The position numbers and the translations under genes were made by a program. A stretch of 64,000 bases of DNA from Gymnorhina tibicen (taxonomy: Eukaryota; Chordata; Aves; Passeriformes; Artamidae), in NCBI GenBank assembly GCA_013399875.1, contig VXAZ01002119.1, forward strand, positions 1 through 64,000. Direction: 5' to 3'. The notes beneath the pieces are model-generated. The model did not search any database and had not been told where the DNA came from. It worked only from the letters and a program-made list of their open reading frames with translations. This document shows positions 34,851 to 50,150 of this stretch, in pieces (the first letter of the stretch is position 1; every line of letters starts with the position of its first letter).

Positions 34851-37800
34851 TGCTTTCAACAGTCACTTTCAGAACCAGCTGTGTCATTTATCATGGCAAA
34901 TGGCATTTCCTGTTTTTGGTTTGAGCGGGCAGAAAAAGTGTCATTGCCCTATCTGCAATACCTGATACTACTTATGTTGATACTTACATAAATTGCAATG
35001 TTTGGAGTTATTTGCTTTCTTTTCATGTAAGGCCATAACCAAGAAGAAAAACTGCTATTGAAGATTAGCTGGCAAAGTTTATTTCTTTTTTAAAATTCAT
35101 TCAGTTACACATGTGTATATTAAATGATCATGCAAACCTTAACTTCTTAAGGTCATGGATCCAGTTATTTCTACTTCTATAAACATAGGCATAAGCTTTC
35201 ACAGCTACACTGTCTTCAGGCCCATGGTGCTTAACTGCTTTGCATCAAGTAAAGACAGGACACAGTAATTACACATTGAGCAAGATTTTGAAAAAAGTAA
35301 TACAATTGCAGCATACATGCACTGTGCCCTGTGCAGTCCAGTAACAAGTCAGCTACATTTTTTGTACATATCCACCATTGAATGATGGTAGAATTGTAAT
35401 TCTATTTATCGACAACCTCATATATGTACAAATATAGCCCTAGAAAAGACCCAATTTTCCCTCCTATTTTCCCCACTCAAATAAAGTGAGAAATAAAAAT
35501 CTAACCTAGAGGGGTCACAGAAAAAGTTTTGAAGAGGGAGGAAAGTTGTTGTTTGTTTGTTATCTATATAGAAACACATCTTTCCATAGTTACAACCTCA
35601 TCCTATTGGAATGGAGTGGAAATTAGCCAAAAGCAGTAGTCTCTCTGCTGCAGTATGAAAATCCTGTTTATTATTACAGCGGTTTGCATTTGCTGTGTTA
35701 CAAGCTTCTCTTTAATGGTTTGGGTGATGTATTGCAAAAGTTACAGCATGCAGTCTTAGAGGCTGGTTTCTGAGACCTCAACTGCCAAGAAATCAGACTT
35801 CAGCCCCTGATGTTTTCCCATATTTCCCAAAGTGTTTGGTATCCAGAAGCAGCCTTTGTTCTAGTGGGAACAAGTGAGCTCTTTGTCTTTTTTTTCTTTT
35901 TTTTTTTTTTGAATACCATTCCCCCCCTATATATACCAAGCTGTACCTGGGGAAAAGAATACAGCAATTAGGCACAGCCCTCTTGGTTAAACTGTACTTT
36001 CTAAGCACACTGGAATGTAATCACTTTAAGAGCTCTTGAGTCCAGAGCCCTGGACACACCCTGCATTCCACCTTTGGGTAACGTAATTTATTTCCAAAGC
36101 CATGAACATCAGCAGAGTTCAAGGCTATGACCTTGCCTCCTGTCTGGTGCTTTAAGCAATTTGTATTCCCACAATGGCAGGAGGGAGCTACTCCTCTGCA
36201 GCTGCAAGTCCAGAGTCTCCGGTGGGCTTTGCCACGGGGCTGCTTGTATGTAAAAGTTAAGAGGTGTTTTTCTTGTCCTGGAAATAGTCTAGCCATGCCT
36301 TTGCTGTGACTGGGGATAACTGGCTCATTATCATTACTGGTGTTTCTATATTGTGTAGATAATTGATCTCTCTCCAAAGCCCTTGGAGCTGTCCTGGCAG
36401 TGTCCTTCTTTCCCGTTCAGCCACACTAGCTGGGTCCCGGAAGCCAAATAGCCATGTTAACATGTTCTCAGCAGGGCTAATTAGTCTGGGCTCAGAGCCA
36501 TGCTCATGCAGCTATCCTGCTTACAGTTCTGGAGGCAACTCATTCCAGACAAGATTTAACTTACTGTCTGTTACATGCTTAGATACTTCCTTTGTCACCA
36601 TCATATTGCCTAGCCACAATGTCAGCCATGGGAAATACTTCTTTTTTCTTGATTTCTCCATGAAAATGATTAAAAACCCTCTGAAAAAGTAATCCCTAGA
36701 AGAACATTGGCCCTCATTTGCCCACTGTCTTTACAGCCATGAGTCTTTCAGCAGGTGACTCCTCTTGGACTTCCAAATTTGATATTTGCATATTATGTGC
36801 CATTTGAAAGTTTTCAAATTATGTAGAAAAACAGATGCTCATCATGATGATTTCATTTTTAAGGGCTGATGTGTTGGAAACAGGCCAGTTCCGTAGGGTA
36901 TCTGCTTCTAACTGTGATGGATTAAGAGATATAACATCAGGCTTTGTCAGGTCTTTTGGTCCAACTTTCCTTATTGGCAAGGGTTATATAAGTATAGGAA
37001 GTTTTGTACGTTTCTGTCCCTCATGGGTGTGTTTCAATAATTGGTATTTTGAGGGGGGAAATAATGATTTACAGATGAAGCAAAAATATGTAAGATATGC
37101 GTATATATAAAGAGGTGTGACTGAATTTTACTGAGCCTCAGGGAAAGTGAAAAAGAAGTTGCAGTGTCAAGATAGGTCTTTAAAAACTGGACTATGGAAG
37201 TGCAGCTGCACAACCTCTGAAGCAAACTCTGGAAGTCATCCTAGTTGCCAGAGAGACTCATTGCATAAGACACTGTCAGTACACCCTGGCTCAGAAGTGG
37301 AAGCCTGCAAAGTTAATTGGAGTGAAGTTCCTACGGCTAATCCAAAGTCCCTGACTTGTGAGTGCTTTGACTCAGATGTTCAAATGTCTGTAAGAGTACC
37401 AAATAATGACTTTTTGATTTGGAAGTTTCCTCATGTGAGTAAATTATCTTCCTGTCTTTTTTTCCCTTGTCAGTACATTTACTATAAAAATGTGCCATGG
37501 TTTGCAGTTTTGCCATTGTTTATTGAGTACATTGTTGTAAATGTAGATGTTTCAGGATTCCAAATTCTAAAGGACTCTCTAAGGTGATGACCTACCTTTG
37601 TTCTTTGGTCTCATGCCCTTCCCAGCTTTCAACCTGTGGTTATCAATGCTATGGTCACAATATGTCATGCTAGTGACTTCAGGTACTTGTATTTATCCAA
37701 GTGAGGAAACTAATTATCAGGCATTCCCTTCCTTCAGTAAAGGCAGATGACTGATTTTTGGAAGAAGATTCCTTCCATCTTCAGCCCAGATCACTCTCTG

Positions 37801-38814
37801 AAGGATGTATTTTCCACTGACTGTAAAGGGAGCTCTGCCCTACTGGGTCCCTGGAATCTGAAATTCAAGACATTCTGATTTAAGAATGTGAAATTCTGAA
37901 TGGCAAATTCAAGCCTATTTGTTCAGAAAGAAGCCAGTTTATCCCAGTGCTGGGTCTCACACTGCTCCAGTTTCACAGTGCTCTCAATCTGTTCAAGTCA
38001 TATAAATTCTGATCTCCTGTTTGACATTAATTGCATGATCCATCTAATTACTTGACTTGCCTGTAGCTTCATTTTCAAGAGTGCTGCCTTTCATAACCTG
38101 AAGGTTTTGTTCTCTGTTTTTTTATATCCTTCTTACGTATGTATATAATATAATTTATAATATGTATATATGAAAATTTAGATGAGAGGCAGGTAAAGTC
38201 AAGTCAAACACACTTGAATAAACCAGCGGACAGTTTATACTCAAAATTTTAAGTAGATTTTCCTGAGAATCCCGTAACATATTTTATTAGTTCAGCCATA
38301 AGCCTTTGTTAACTTCAGGGTTCCACTGAAACTGGAATGAATAGCCTAGTGGTGGATATAGCAGAGTTCATCTAGTTTGTGGCAGTCTTTGAACAGTTTG
38401 GGGGAATATTCCTAATACTAGCACACCTGCTGGAGATAATCTTAGCAGGATTGCTGCATGGCCTTAAGGTAAAATGGTGCTAAATTTTATTCTTTTATTT
38501 TTCCCAAACCACATCTCCTTGTCTTTACCTGAGCTTGTTAGTTTCTGGATTTTGGGGATTTTTTCATGGTATGTTTAGTAACAGTCCAGAATTTTTCTTT
38601 GCTGTGTAGTTAGATTTTCCAGTCTGGATCCCATCCAAAGATACTTTGGTAGAAACTTCTGGGTGTGATGTTTAAATACTTTCCAAAATAAAAACCAGCA
38701 TTTTCCATACTGAACCAAAGAGTTATGCATGGTCACTGTGAGTACACTGTTTTTCTGAATGAAATAAAAACAAGCCTGGTTGAGGAGCAGGAACTAAACA
38801 GAATCACCACCTCG

Positions 38815-38936
38815 TTGTCAGATGGGAACTGCTGACAGAGAGGAGAAGTAACTTCCTCAAGTTTACTCGATGTATTCATAGGAGAGCAGTCGAAGTTCTA
38901 AAGTCTCATGTGCCTTCTTTCTCTTGCTTATACTGC
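38815..38936 (-). mobile_element. MIR SINE relic, antisense
   Basis: The plus-strand order 'cagatgggaactgctgacag', 'agaggagaagtaacttcctc', a central block near 'aagttctaaagtctcatgtg' and a final 'ctcttgcttatactgc' follows the reverse complement of MIR. The consensus there reads about 'agagaggttaagtaacttgc' and '..ctcttaaccactatgctat'. It is highly diverged. The endpoint near the MIR head ('tatactgc') is well placed. Confidence 0.6.
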
Positions 38937-41900
38937 AAGTGTGCTTTTATTCTCTCTCAAGTCACACTTCACATGTAGCTTGATGTTTTTGGATGTAACC
39001 CGTAGCCTGATGAAATCAGAACAGGATTCTTTCATCTACATCAGTATGGTTTGCCTGAATTCCTGAAGGAGCAAATTTAACTTTCCCGTGGTAGGTTGGC
39101 ACCTAAGAGACAGTTGAGTGGGGACAGAATATATAAAGTAAAACAAAATAATTATAAAAGAACTGTGAACCTGAAGACAGAAGTTGAAAGGAGACTGTTG
39201 GTTGTTTCTCCATTTATAAAATCATCTACAAGGTTGGGGTTTTTTTTTCTCCGTAATATAAGGCTTTGCTTCAGGGGATGCTATTTGTTTCTGGTAGCTT
39301 TGTCACATAGCTAGGCTTCAATAAGAGAAAGGCTCCAGGGCCTTTTGCAGTTTCAGCACTTTTCCTCTCTGTTCTCCAGCATTTCCTTTTATTCAGGCCA
39401 GGAATTCTCTTTGGATAGTCCTTTTGCACATCTTGCCACTGGCTGTAATTAATAACCTGTTTCTAGAAATTCCACTCATTGTCTTTTTTCTTTTTTCTTC
39501 CTTTATTTTTTTCCCCTTTAGGGGCTGTTCAGGATAATTACTGTCTTTAAAGTTTTATGAATCACAGTGTTTGACATCTTTGATGTAGACTGATTTTTCA
39601 GATAACTGCACTTTTTGTTCTAATGTTCAATTTGTCACTGTTACTTACAAGCAAATAAGAGATTTAAACCCCCAAAGATGCAGATGTTCTTTAGCTTCGT
39701 TGCCATCTGTTTTCATGCCTACTGCATTCCAAGACTAACATTTGTTCATTTTAATGAAGCTACATTTATATAGTATATAAGATACAATAAAATAGAAAAT
39801 AGATGTGACAGAAAGTTTTTAATGTAAGTTGATTTTTAAATCACTTGATCATAGAGCAGTATTTTTTCTGATGGCTTTTACTTTCATGTTAACTTATCTT
39901 TAGCTAGATGGTTTGGAAAACCTGTTGTTTTGCTTAATTGCACATAAATTGCAGATCAGAAAACTGAAATTTCCGTGGAAGTTTCCCAAGAGAGGTGTAT
40001 GATACAACCTTAAATTACTTCACAAAATTTACACTGTGCCTTTAAACAGCATTCTTCCTGAATGTCAGAAAGCCATACAATTACCTATGCTTACTGAAGT
40101 GGGACATCCAGTATTTGAATTCTTAATGTAATTTGGTAGAAACCTGATTTCTCACTCCAACAAATTGTTTTTTGCAACCACCTCATTCAAAAGGGATGAA
40201 ATTTTAGGATTTCTGTAAATAAGAGTCTGCCTGATTTATTAAAGTCATATTGGATTACTTCCACATTTATCTAAGTAATTTCTGGTTTTAAATCCTTGTG
40301 ATATTTTGGGGTAATATTTCCTCAACAGGTGACAGATTGAACAGCCCCCCTTCTAGTTGGCAATTATCTACATTTCTAGCTCAGGCAAACACAAGTAACC
40401 AAGATTTTACAGGCACTTCTTTCTGTTAAAAAGAAGGTATTTCAGGCAGAAGTGTTGGTATTTGTTACAGTTTGTGAGATTACAAAGCAGTAAGTGCTAA
40501 TTAAAGCTTTATTTATATTCAAAATGAAATATGCAGTCCTAAGTGCCTTCATCTGTCCGGTAACAAAGTTTATAGTAAACACAGCTAATCCGGTGTGCTT
40601 AGAAGTGATATTTTGAGAGATAAGATTTCAGATACTTGGGGCTGGTTGGCTGTTATAAGATTAGCCATATTTTTGGAATGAAAGGCTTGCTCATGCTGCT
40701 TTCCTGTTCTCTCAGCACTCAAATTTATCTTGTCTCCTTGTCCAATCTCCCTGAAATATTTCGAGTTCTTTGTATTCAGACCATATCTCTTGTCAAAAAT
40801 CTTTTCAGTACATCCAGTTAATTACTTAAACAGGCTTGAGGCAAACCTTTGCTTGGTATAAATCAGCTCAATGGGCTTCTTAGGATTCTATGACTGTGTT
40901 TAATCCTTATTTCTGTTCACCTGTGCACTAACTGGACTTTGCTTTGGTGATTTTCACTCTTCCATGCGTTTCTTCTAATCCACCGGCTACCCAGCCTGTA
41001 CATCCTATTGTGTTTATGTCCTGCTCTACAACCAGCTCATAATATTTGAGCACATCAGCGATTCATTCCAGACTGCTACTATTAAATTATCTCTTTGACA
41101 AAAGAGACTGTACTTTCTTCTTTCTATAGCAGCCCAGTCTCAAAAATAATTTGGGCCAGTATTTCCTTTGGGCAGCCTCTGAGAGGCCAGTAATCAGGCA
41201 TGATGAGGGTCCAAGGAATCTACACCAGAGTGGAGATTGCAAAGTGAATGAGTTCATGTCAACATGGTCTGAAGGAAAGGAGAACAACTGCACGTTCTTC
41301 AGCACCTGAAGCCTCAAGATGGGTCAAAGACTGACCTAATATGCACCAAAAAATAGTATGAGGAAGGAAGGGGTGCTCTTTCTTAAAAAAATAGACATTT
41401 ACAGAAATTAGTAAGATAAATACTACTTGAGACTCCAGGAGCAAAGACATGCCTGTACTATTTATAGTTTCTGAACCTTCTTGAACCAAGAGGTTCAGAG
41501 AACTAATTCTGTATGTAGATAAAATCATCATGGCCTTTGTCTGTTCCTGCACATTCTCAGTCGATCTCAGTGAATCCTGGGCACGTTGTAGGAAAGAAAA
41601 GGTATTGTTTTAATCAGAGATAACGCAGAGAATTGAAGAGTACTATATGGCTATTCATCACAAAAATCCCCCAAAAGCCCCAAAACCACAAACAAAAATA
41701 TCTTCCTAGTAAAATGTGCTTTTTATTTCACTTAGCCATGGCAGTAGGAAGAAGCATGTTGAAGGATATGTCAGCATATTATATGTGCAACTGTCTAAAT
41801 CAGTGAAAGGTCTTTTCAGTCTCTCTGCACCATAAATTTGTCACTCTCTGGCTTCAGGAGGACTTGGTAGCTCTTGGAGTGCTGACTGGTCACTGAATCC

Positions 41901-44140
41901 CCCCAGCTCCATTATAAACTGTGCAGTGTTACTTCAGCAGCTTCTGGATATGTAAAACACACCTAGTGAATGCCTGTTCTAATGTCTCTTAAATTCAAAT
42001 AACATGGTTAACATCATGTCCTAGCTTGAGAACAAGCAAATATGGATACACCTTAAATCCAGTGGAATTTTATACTTTAGAGCACATAGCACTTGCTAAG
42101 ATTGCTTTCTTTGAGCACAGTGTTTGGTTCACACTGCTCTCTAGCAACTCAGTGGAACTACTGCTACATTTAAAATAAGCATTTGTGAGAATGCTGTGGT
42201 GGATCACAACTTAAGGTTGGTAAAACACAAGTACATACCTTCCCATCTCTTGCAGAAGCTGAATGCCTGTAGTGACAGGAGTACGAACTGGACAAGGATC
42301 CTTTTTCCACTCCAGCCCCATTACTTGCCCCACACTTTCTTCCGGTTTTCTGATCCTGGTCAGGTAGTTAGAGATAGCTCATCTCCTGTGATGCTGCACT
42401 GCATCCACCAGAAATCAAAGTGGAAGCCCTGCAATGTGAGATTTGCTTAGCTAATCCCAATTGCCAGAGGAAGAAAAAGCTTAACAGTCCTTGCTTTTTA
42501 AGTTTCTTTGTTGCATCTTTTCAATTGTTTGGTTTTAACTGCACCACAAAGTTTGTTTGCTCTGCCTTTGAACTGAACACACACATGCAGAGGTTTTTTT
42601 TGCTATTGGCTTCAGGGTGCTAATTTTGACACCTTTGTAATAAATCTGCTGGGTAGATGCAAAGCTTCAGGCTTGGCAGAACCTCAGGAAATCAAGAGAG
42701 GAGGCAGCAATTCTTGTAAGAGCAGGAGTTCCAAAGGCCATATATTAACAGGAATCATTTCCAACTGAGCTAATCTATTTGAAAGTAGCAGGTACATGAA
42801 AAGGAAAAGCAGTTAGAGTGCATTACCAGACAAGTGTTAGTCCTTCTGAAGTGGTTTCAGCACTTAAAGCCATCTTTCTGAATGCCTGTATTGTGTATGA
42901 TACAGCCCTGAAGGGCCAAACACAATCTGTGGTGATGGCATGTAATTTCCACCACCTGGTGTTTCCTACTGGGGCTGCTTCTATACCTTCAGATTGCAAA
43001 CTGAACTAACAAAACAGTGATTCCTCCAAAGGAGTCTGAGGGGGCTGAATATTTATGGCTAAATTTGTGGTCCTTAAACTTACAGCACAGATCCCCTAAA
43101 GCTTCAGAGTTTATAACTGAAAGAAGTAGGCACCTTCCTGGGCTAATTCAGAACCTGCAGCTGGGAGACTACTGCTGGTGACAACATTTCTCTTAAGTGT
43201 TTCAATTCATGGTTCCTGCTGGTATGTCGTTGCCCTTACCATTTTCAGGATAAGAACTTTGGGGCGTAAATGGCTTTGCAGAACCTAAATAGTTCTGGTG
43301 TTTGGAACCAGCCGGGTCCTTCATGTAGTCAGTGGAAGAAGTACATGAGCAAACTCCAAGTTTGTCTTCTTAAAACTTAAATCTTCTAAAATCCACCATC
43401 CATACCCCTTTACTGATCCAAGCTGGTAGGACACTTACTCTTCAGAAAGGTAATTCCAATTTCAAGTGACCCTTCATGGATTTTTTCTTTCTTCAGCGAC
43501 TAAAGGAAATTTGGGCAAGCATGCTTATGTTTTGGAAACCCATAGTAAAAGAAATGAAAAAAAAAAAAAAAATCCATGTTGTTGGAGGATAAACTGATAT
43601 TTCCATAACGACGATTATTAAAATAATACAACTGGTTTTGCCTGGAATGCATTTTTCTCTGTACTATGTACACAAAGAAAACAGTGCAGTATTTACATTG
43701 TAAGCTGCTGATGAATAGTTTTTCTTTTTTGAGAAATCTATCGAAAATGTTCTGTTCTATTATTTGGTTTGTAAAGAATTTTGAAGAACAGCTGATTGTA
43801 AAAAACAGCCTCACAAGGAGCAAGAAATCATGTGATATAAACATGTTTTCACAAAGAATTCCAGTTAAAAAGGTGGTGAAGGAACTTTGCAATCAGATTT
43901 GGGTGTAATTAGGAAATTTGAGTTGCCCACTCTCTGAGCAGATCCGTGACTACAGAAGCTACTAAGAAAATGTCTGTCCTACACTCTCTTAGGAAAAAGA
44001 AAATGAAAAAAAAAAGATTTTGATGATGTGGTAAGAGCAAACTGTAGAATCAGACAGAAGAGGCACAGTCCATACTGTGCTGTCATATGTTAAAGCTCTT
44101 ATTTGTTTAATATTCAAGTATTTGACTTTATTTTTGTTAG

Positions 44141-44691
<551 letters not shown>

Positions 44692-44761
44692 AAGATATAT
44701 TCTTACTTTCTACAAGAGACGAGAGGAACCCGCTTGTGTATGGAGTCTTCACTACAACAAG
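44692..44761 (+). CDS. SEMA3D: SEMA3D coding exon 8 in window (sema domain)
   Basis: The exon is 70 bp. It opens with two bases of Q276 and closes with the first two bases (AG) of S299, at donor GTATGT. It encodes [19 protein letters not shown] then FTTT. 'D.FLL..RD.RNP.VYGVF' is typical of propeller blade 5 in class 3 semaphorins. The 70-bp size matches the family exon. Confidence 0.96.
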
Positions 44762-46394
<1,633 letters not shown>

Positions 46395-49300
46395 TGACAG
46401 CTCAGACTTCTACCTACCCTGTAGGTATATAAATATACATTTTTCCATGTCTCTGAGATAACATTGTGTCCAGACTATTTCCTGATTGTCTCTCATATTG
46501 TGGTCTCCCACTGTACAGCTGTATTTCTCTCTGTTGGGATCACATCTAAGGCATCAATACTTCATAAAAAGCCAAAGGCATTTCTTTATATAGTGTTAAG
46601 TTATCCTGAGGTTCTTTATTTGTATTTCTGTTATCTTTGTGTCTGTTAAAATTATTGAGATACTGTCATTGATTCTGTTGTGTGTATTTGTGCATGTGTT
46701 GTGTTTTGAAGTAAAATAAGGAGGTAATTGCTGGACCTTTTATGTCATAAAAAATAAGCAACAGGAAGAAAAGTGAAATTTGGTATCTGGAAATACTTTT
46801 AACCCCAGTCTCTTAGACTTCAGCTGTAACAGGCCAAAATGAGGAAGAAAACTTTGAAAAAGTTATTAAAGTTTTCTTTTCCTACTTCTGTCACAGTATT
46901 AAATTTGGAAAAGCACAGGCCGACATTACAGGCAAGGAAGAAATGGTATTTTCAAAAAATGCATCAACTTCGAAAACATCATCACAACTCTAAGCAACTC
47001 TTTGTACACAGAATGTAAAAGAGCAACAATTTTATCTGGAATAGCTCTATATTCTCTTGGTCAGGTATTCAGTGAACAAGTATTAGGCAGCCAGCAGTAA
47101 GCTGTTGGTGTTGGACGTGGCCTAGAAGTCATCTGGCCATTTCACTATTTCTCTGACCTCAGCACTGGTGTAACCTTCGCCTCAAGCCACATGATATAGT
47201 TAATTTAGTCCATTTTTTCACACATTTCTTTGTATCTCTGTGTTTTCTTCTTCATCCTTCCACTGGACTCAACTGCATAGTCCAAGCTCGTGCTGTTTGT
47301 TGCGTGTTCTGGTCCCAGGGCTTGGCAGGTCAGGCCCTGAGTGCTGATTCCCTTCTCTCAGCTGAGGATGAGCCTCAGAGCAGCTCTCTCCAAAGGCCAG
47401 GACAGCTCAGAGACTGATTTGGCCTGCCCAGGATCAGCCCTGATGAAGCAAATCACAACTTATTTGGACAATTTAGGCATTGCAGGCTTACACATCTCTC
47501 TGTCATGCAAAATACATACTGTCCCCAAAAATAAGATAATTTTTTTTTTTTTAAATTGTGTGCAACTCCACAGCTGGTAAAGAAGTTCAGATGAATTTAA
47601 TTTTAGCTACAAAAATGGTGCCAGTGAGAACAATAGTTGGTCCCATGGCATCTAAAGAGATTAAAATAACTCTTCTTGAAAAACTCAAGAGTGCCCCATA
47701 AGGATGAATGCTCTGCACAGATAGATGGGTCATAAGCTCATTGCATTTTTGAGTGTATTAGCCATCACATGGTTGAGTTGGGATTCACAAGGAAGGAAAC
47801 ATGCCATGCTGAAGCATGTCAGTGCTGATCTTTATCACTGATTTGAATATCCGTGGTTGCGAGTATTGTAAAAGTTGGAAAGTTTAAAGATAAACAAATA
47901 TTTTCCATAAGCCAACCCTTAGCTCTCCAAAGGCTTCCTTTAAGCACCTGATAACGGCTGTGAGAAAATAAGTTTCTTACAAGTCCTCCAAACCATCATA
48001 GTAAGTGGATTTCTGTAGGAGTTTGTCTGACCAAGGACTGAGAAGGGAAGTGGATTTACTGAAGAAAACTGCCAGAAGAAAGATATCTTGCTGTATAGAT
48101 TAGGTAAACATATTGCTGCATAGCTTTTTATCTGTTCTCTTAGTGAGCTGGACTGCAAAATACTTCAGGCTCGGTAGTTTAATGTAGGGTATCCAAATAG
48201 GTAGATTCATGCCATGCTCTTGGCTTGTGATGGGCTGTGCCAAACTTGGATATGAATGGATTCAGGGTGGGATCTGGAAAAGCAGTACAGTGCTAAAAGG
48301 CAAGGAAAAGAAGCAGCACGAACCTTGAAGAACACTGCAATGTGAATGCTGAAATGCTCTTCCTTGAAGATCAATTTCATGATTTCTTGCCTGCTGTGAG
48401 GTGGTTCAGGAATGCTCAGAACAAAGCCAAAGAGGGATAATCTACCCTTTTTAAAGTTACCAGAACATTTTTGAAATTTAAGCTCCTCGTAAGTGTTGCC
48501 TGCAGTTGGCATAGCCAACACTACTGTGATTCTCTATTTCCTGTATTTTAAGTTACTGGCAAAGTCTAAAAATGGCTATTCTAGGAAATACATTTCTTTT
48601 GGTGGTTGGCTTTCAGAGATGCATTGACTTCCTTTCAGCATTTATACAGAAGCAGGAGACTGTATGCCCTAATTTAACTTTCTGCTCTGCTGCCTTTATC
48701 TCCTAAGTAAATAAAGCTGCTCACTATAGAGACTGTGACTACTTTGATTTTGAAATTTTGACAAAATGCTTCCTGTGGCAATTTGTGTGTGAGATAAACT
48801 CCCAACACGACCATGACATCATGCCTTCGCAATGCTGAGTGGGGAGCAGGCAGCAGCAGCCCCTGCCTGCTCGTGTCCCTGAGCTGTGGCAGGCTCTGGC
48901 TGCCCCCTGCCGTCATCAAAACACCCCTGGACATGGTGACAGGGGACCTCTGGCACACTCCACAGCACTGACACTGCAGAACACACTTTAACTTCTCTCA
49001 GTGGTATTAAAGTGTAAGTGGAAATAATGGGAATTAAACAGAGGCAAGGCTTCTAATCTATTTCCATTTGGAAGCTGGAAATAAAAAGAGACAGAAAAAA
49101 AGCATGAAGCAGGCAGCCCCAGCACAAAGGATGAGCTGACAACCAAGGGAGCTTTTGCTCTATCTTCTTTAGCTGTTTAAAAATTAGACTTACATATCTG
49201 CAGCTGTCCCCAGATAAAAAATCCAGTTTTCTTCCAGTCTCTTAGGGTTTCACTCAGGAAATTATTCATTAATAAAGAAACCATGGAGAACTTTCTTTAA

Positions 49301-49894
49301 AGTGTGTTCTGCATTCTGAAGCAGAGTTTTCATAATGCCCTCCCAGTAATCACAGAAGGCATTTGAACAAGATTTTCAGTGAATTAAGAGGAAGAAACCT
49401 TTTTGAGATTATTTATTGAGCTGTAACCGTTGCAGTATCACAGCAACTCATAGTGCCCATTTGGAAATTCTGATGGGATACAAGGGAGTCATCCTCATTT
49501 CACTGATGGTGAGTAAATGTCATTAAGATCAGATTTTTAGAGGAATGACAGTGTTTAAACACATAGATTAACACTCAGTCTGATCTACTGCAGAACATAG
49601 AACTGTTAAATGCTAGCCAAGGCATCAGCAAATGTTTTTGATGGGTCTAGATATCTTACTGATCTGTCTTGTGAAAAGATCAAAACAAAGCTCTGAATGA
49701 GCAAAGTAAGAATCTGGCAGCCTGAGTCACTTAGCTACAAGAAGAAGCAGCCCAGCATATTGCTCATGTCCATTTGAAGAGTTTAATGTCTCACCTCTTT
49801 CTGCTCCAGATCTGAATACGGTCCTGGGCTTTTGAATGTGTTTTCTTTTTATTAAACGAGTTACCTTACAACCCTTCAGATTCTCCTGTAGTCA

Positions 49895-50150
49895 TGGAAT
49901 CTTAGAATCATAGAATCGACTGAGTTGGAAGAGATGCATCTGAATCATTGAGTCCAACTCCCGGCCCTATGCAGGACTCCCAAGAGTCACACCATGTACC
50001 TGAGAGCATTGTCCAAATGCTTCTGGAGCTCTGTCAGGCTTGGTGCTGTGAGCACTTCTCTGGGGAGCTTGTTCCAGTGCCCAACCACTCTCTGGGTGAA
50101 GAACCTTTTTCTGATATCCAACTCAAACCTCCCCTGACTCAGCTTCATCC
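49895..50150 (-). mobile_element. CR1 LINE 3'-end fragment, antisense, best preserved copy
   Basis: On the plus strand it begins with the inverted terminal repeats 'aatcttagaatcatagaatc'. It continues through 'gagtccaactcccggcc', 'agagtcacaccatgtacctg', 'agagcattgtccaaatgctt', 'cttgttccagtgcccaacca' and 'ctctgggtgaagaacctttt', and ends near 'aaacctcccctgactcagct'. It matches my memory of avian CR1 more closely than the copies at 3002 and 19121, suggesting a younger insertion. It is 5'-truncated, as usual. Confidence 0.95.

Larger units (their letters stand above)
32005..44140 (+). other. 12.1-kb intron between exons 6 and 7
   Basis: This is long AT-rich non-coding sequence. It contains an antisense MIR relic (38815-38936) and a smaller CpG-enriched patch at 34681-34850. 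It also has an AT-rich near-palindrome around 38130-38170 and a long A run near 43557-43572. No exon or RNA gene was recognised, and no CR1 copy was seen. Confidence 0.8.

Noticed and set aside
37147..37587. 146-codon open frame on the plus strand
   Set aside because: It is within a 12-kb intron, has no recognisable domain, and its length is within chance expectation. It has no plausible splice link to the semaphorin frame.
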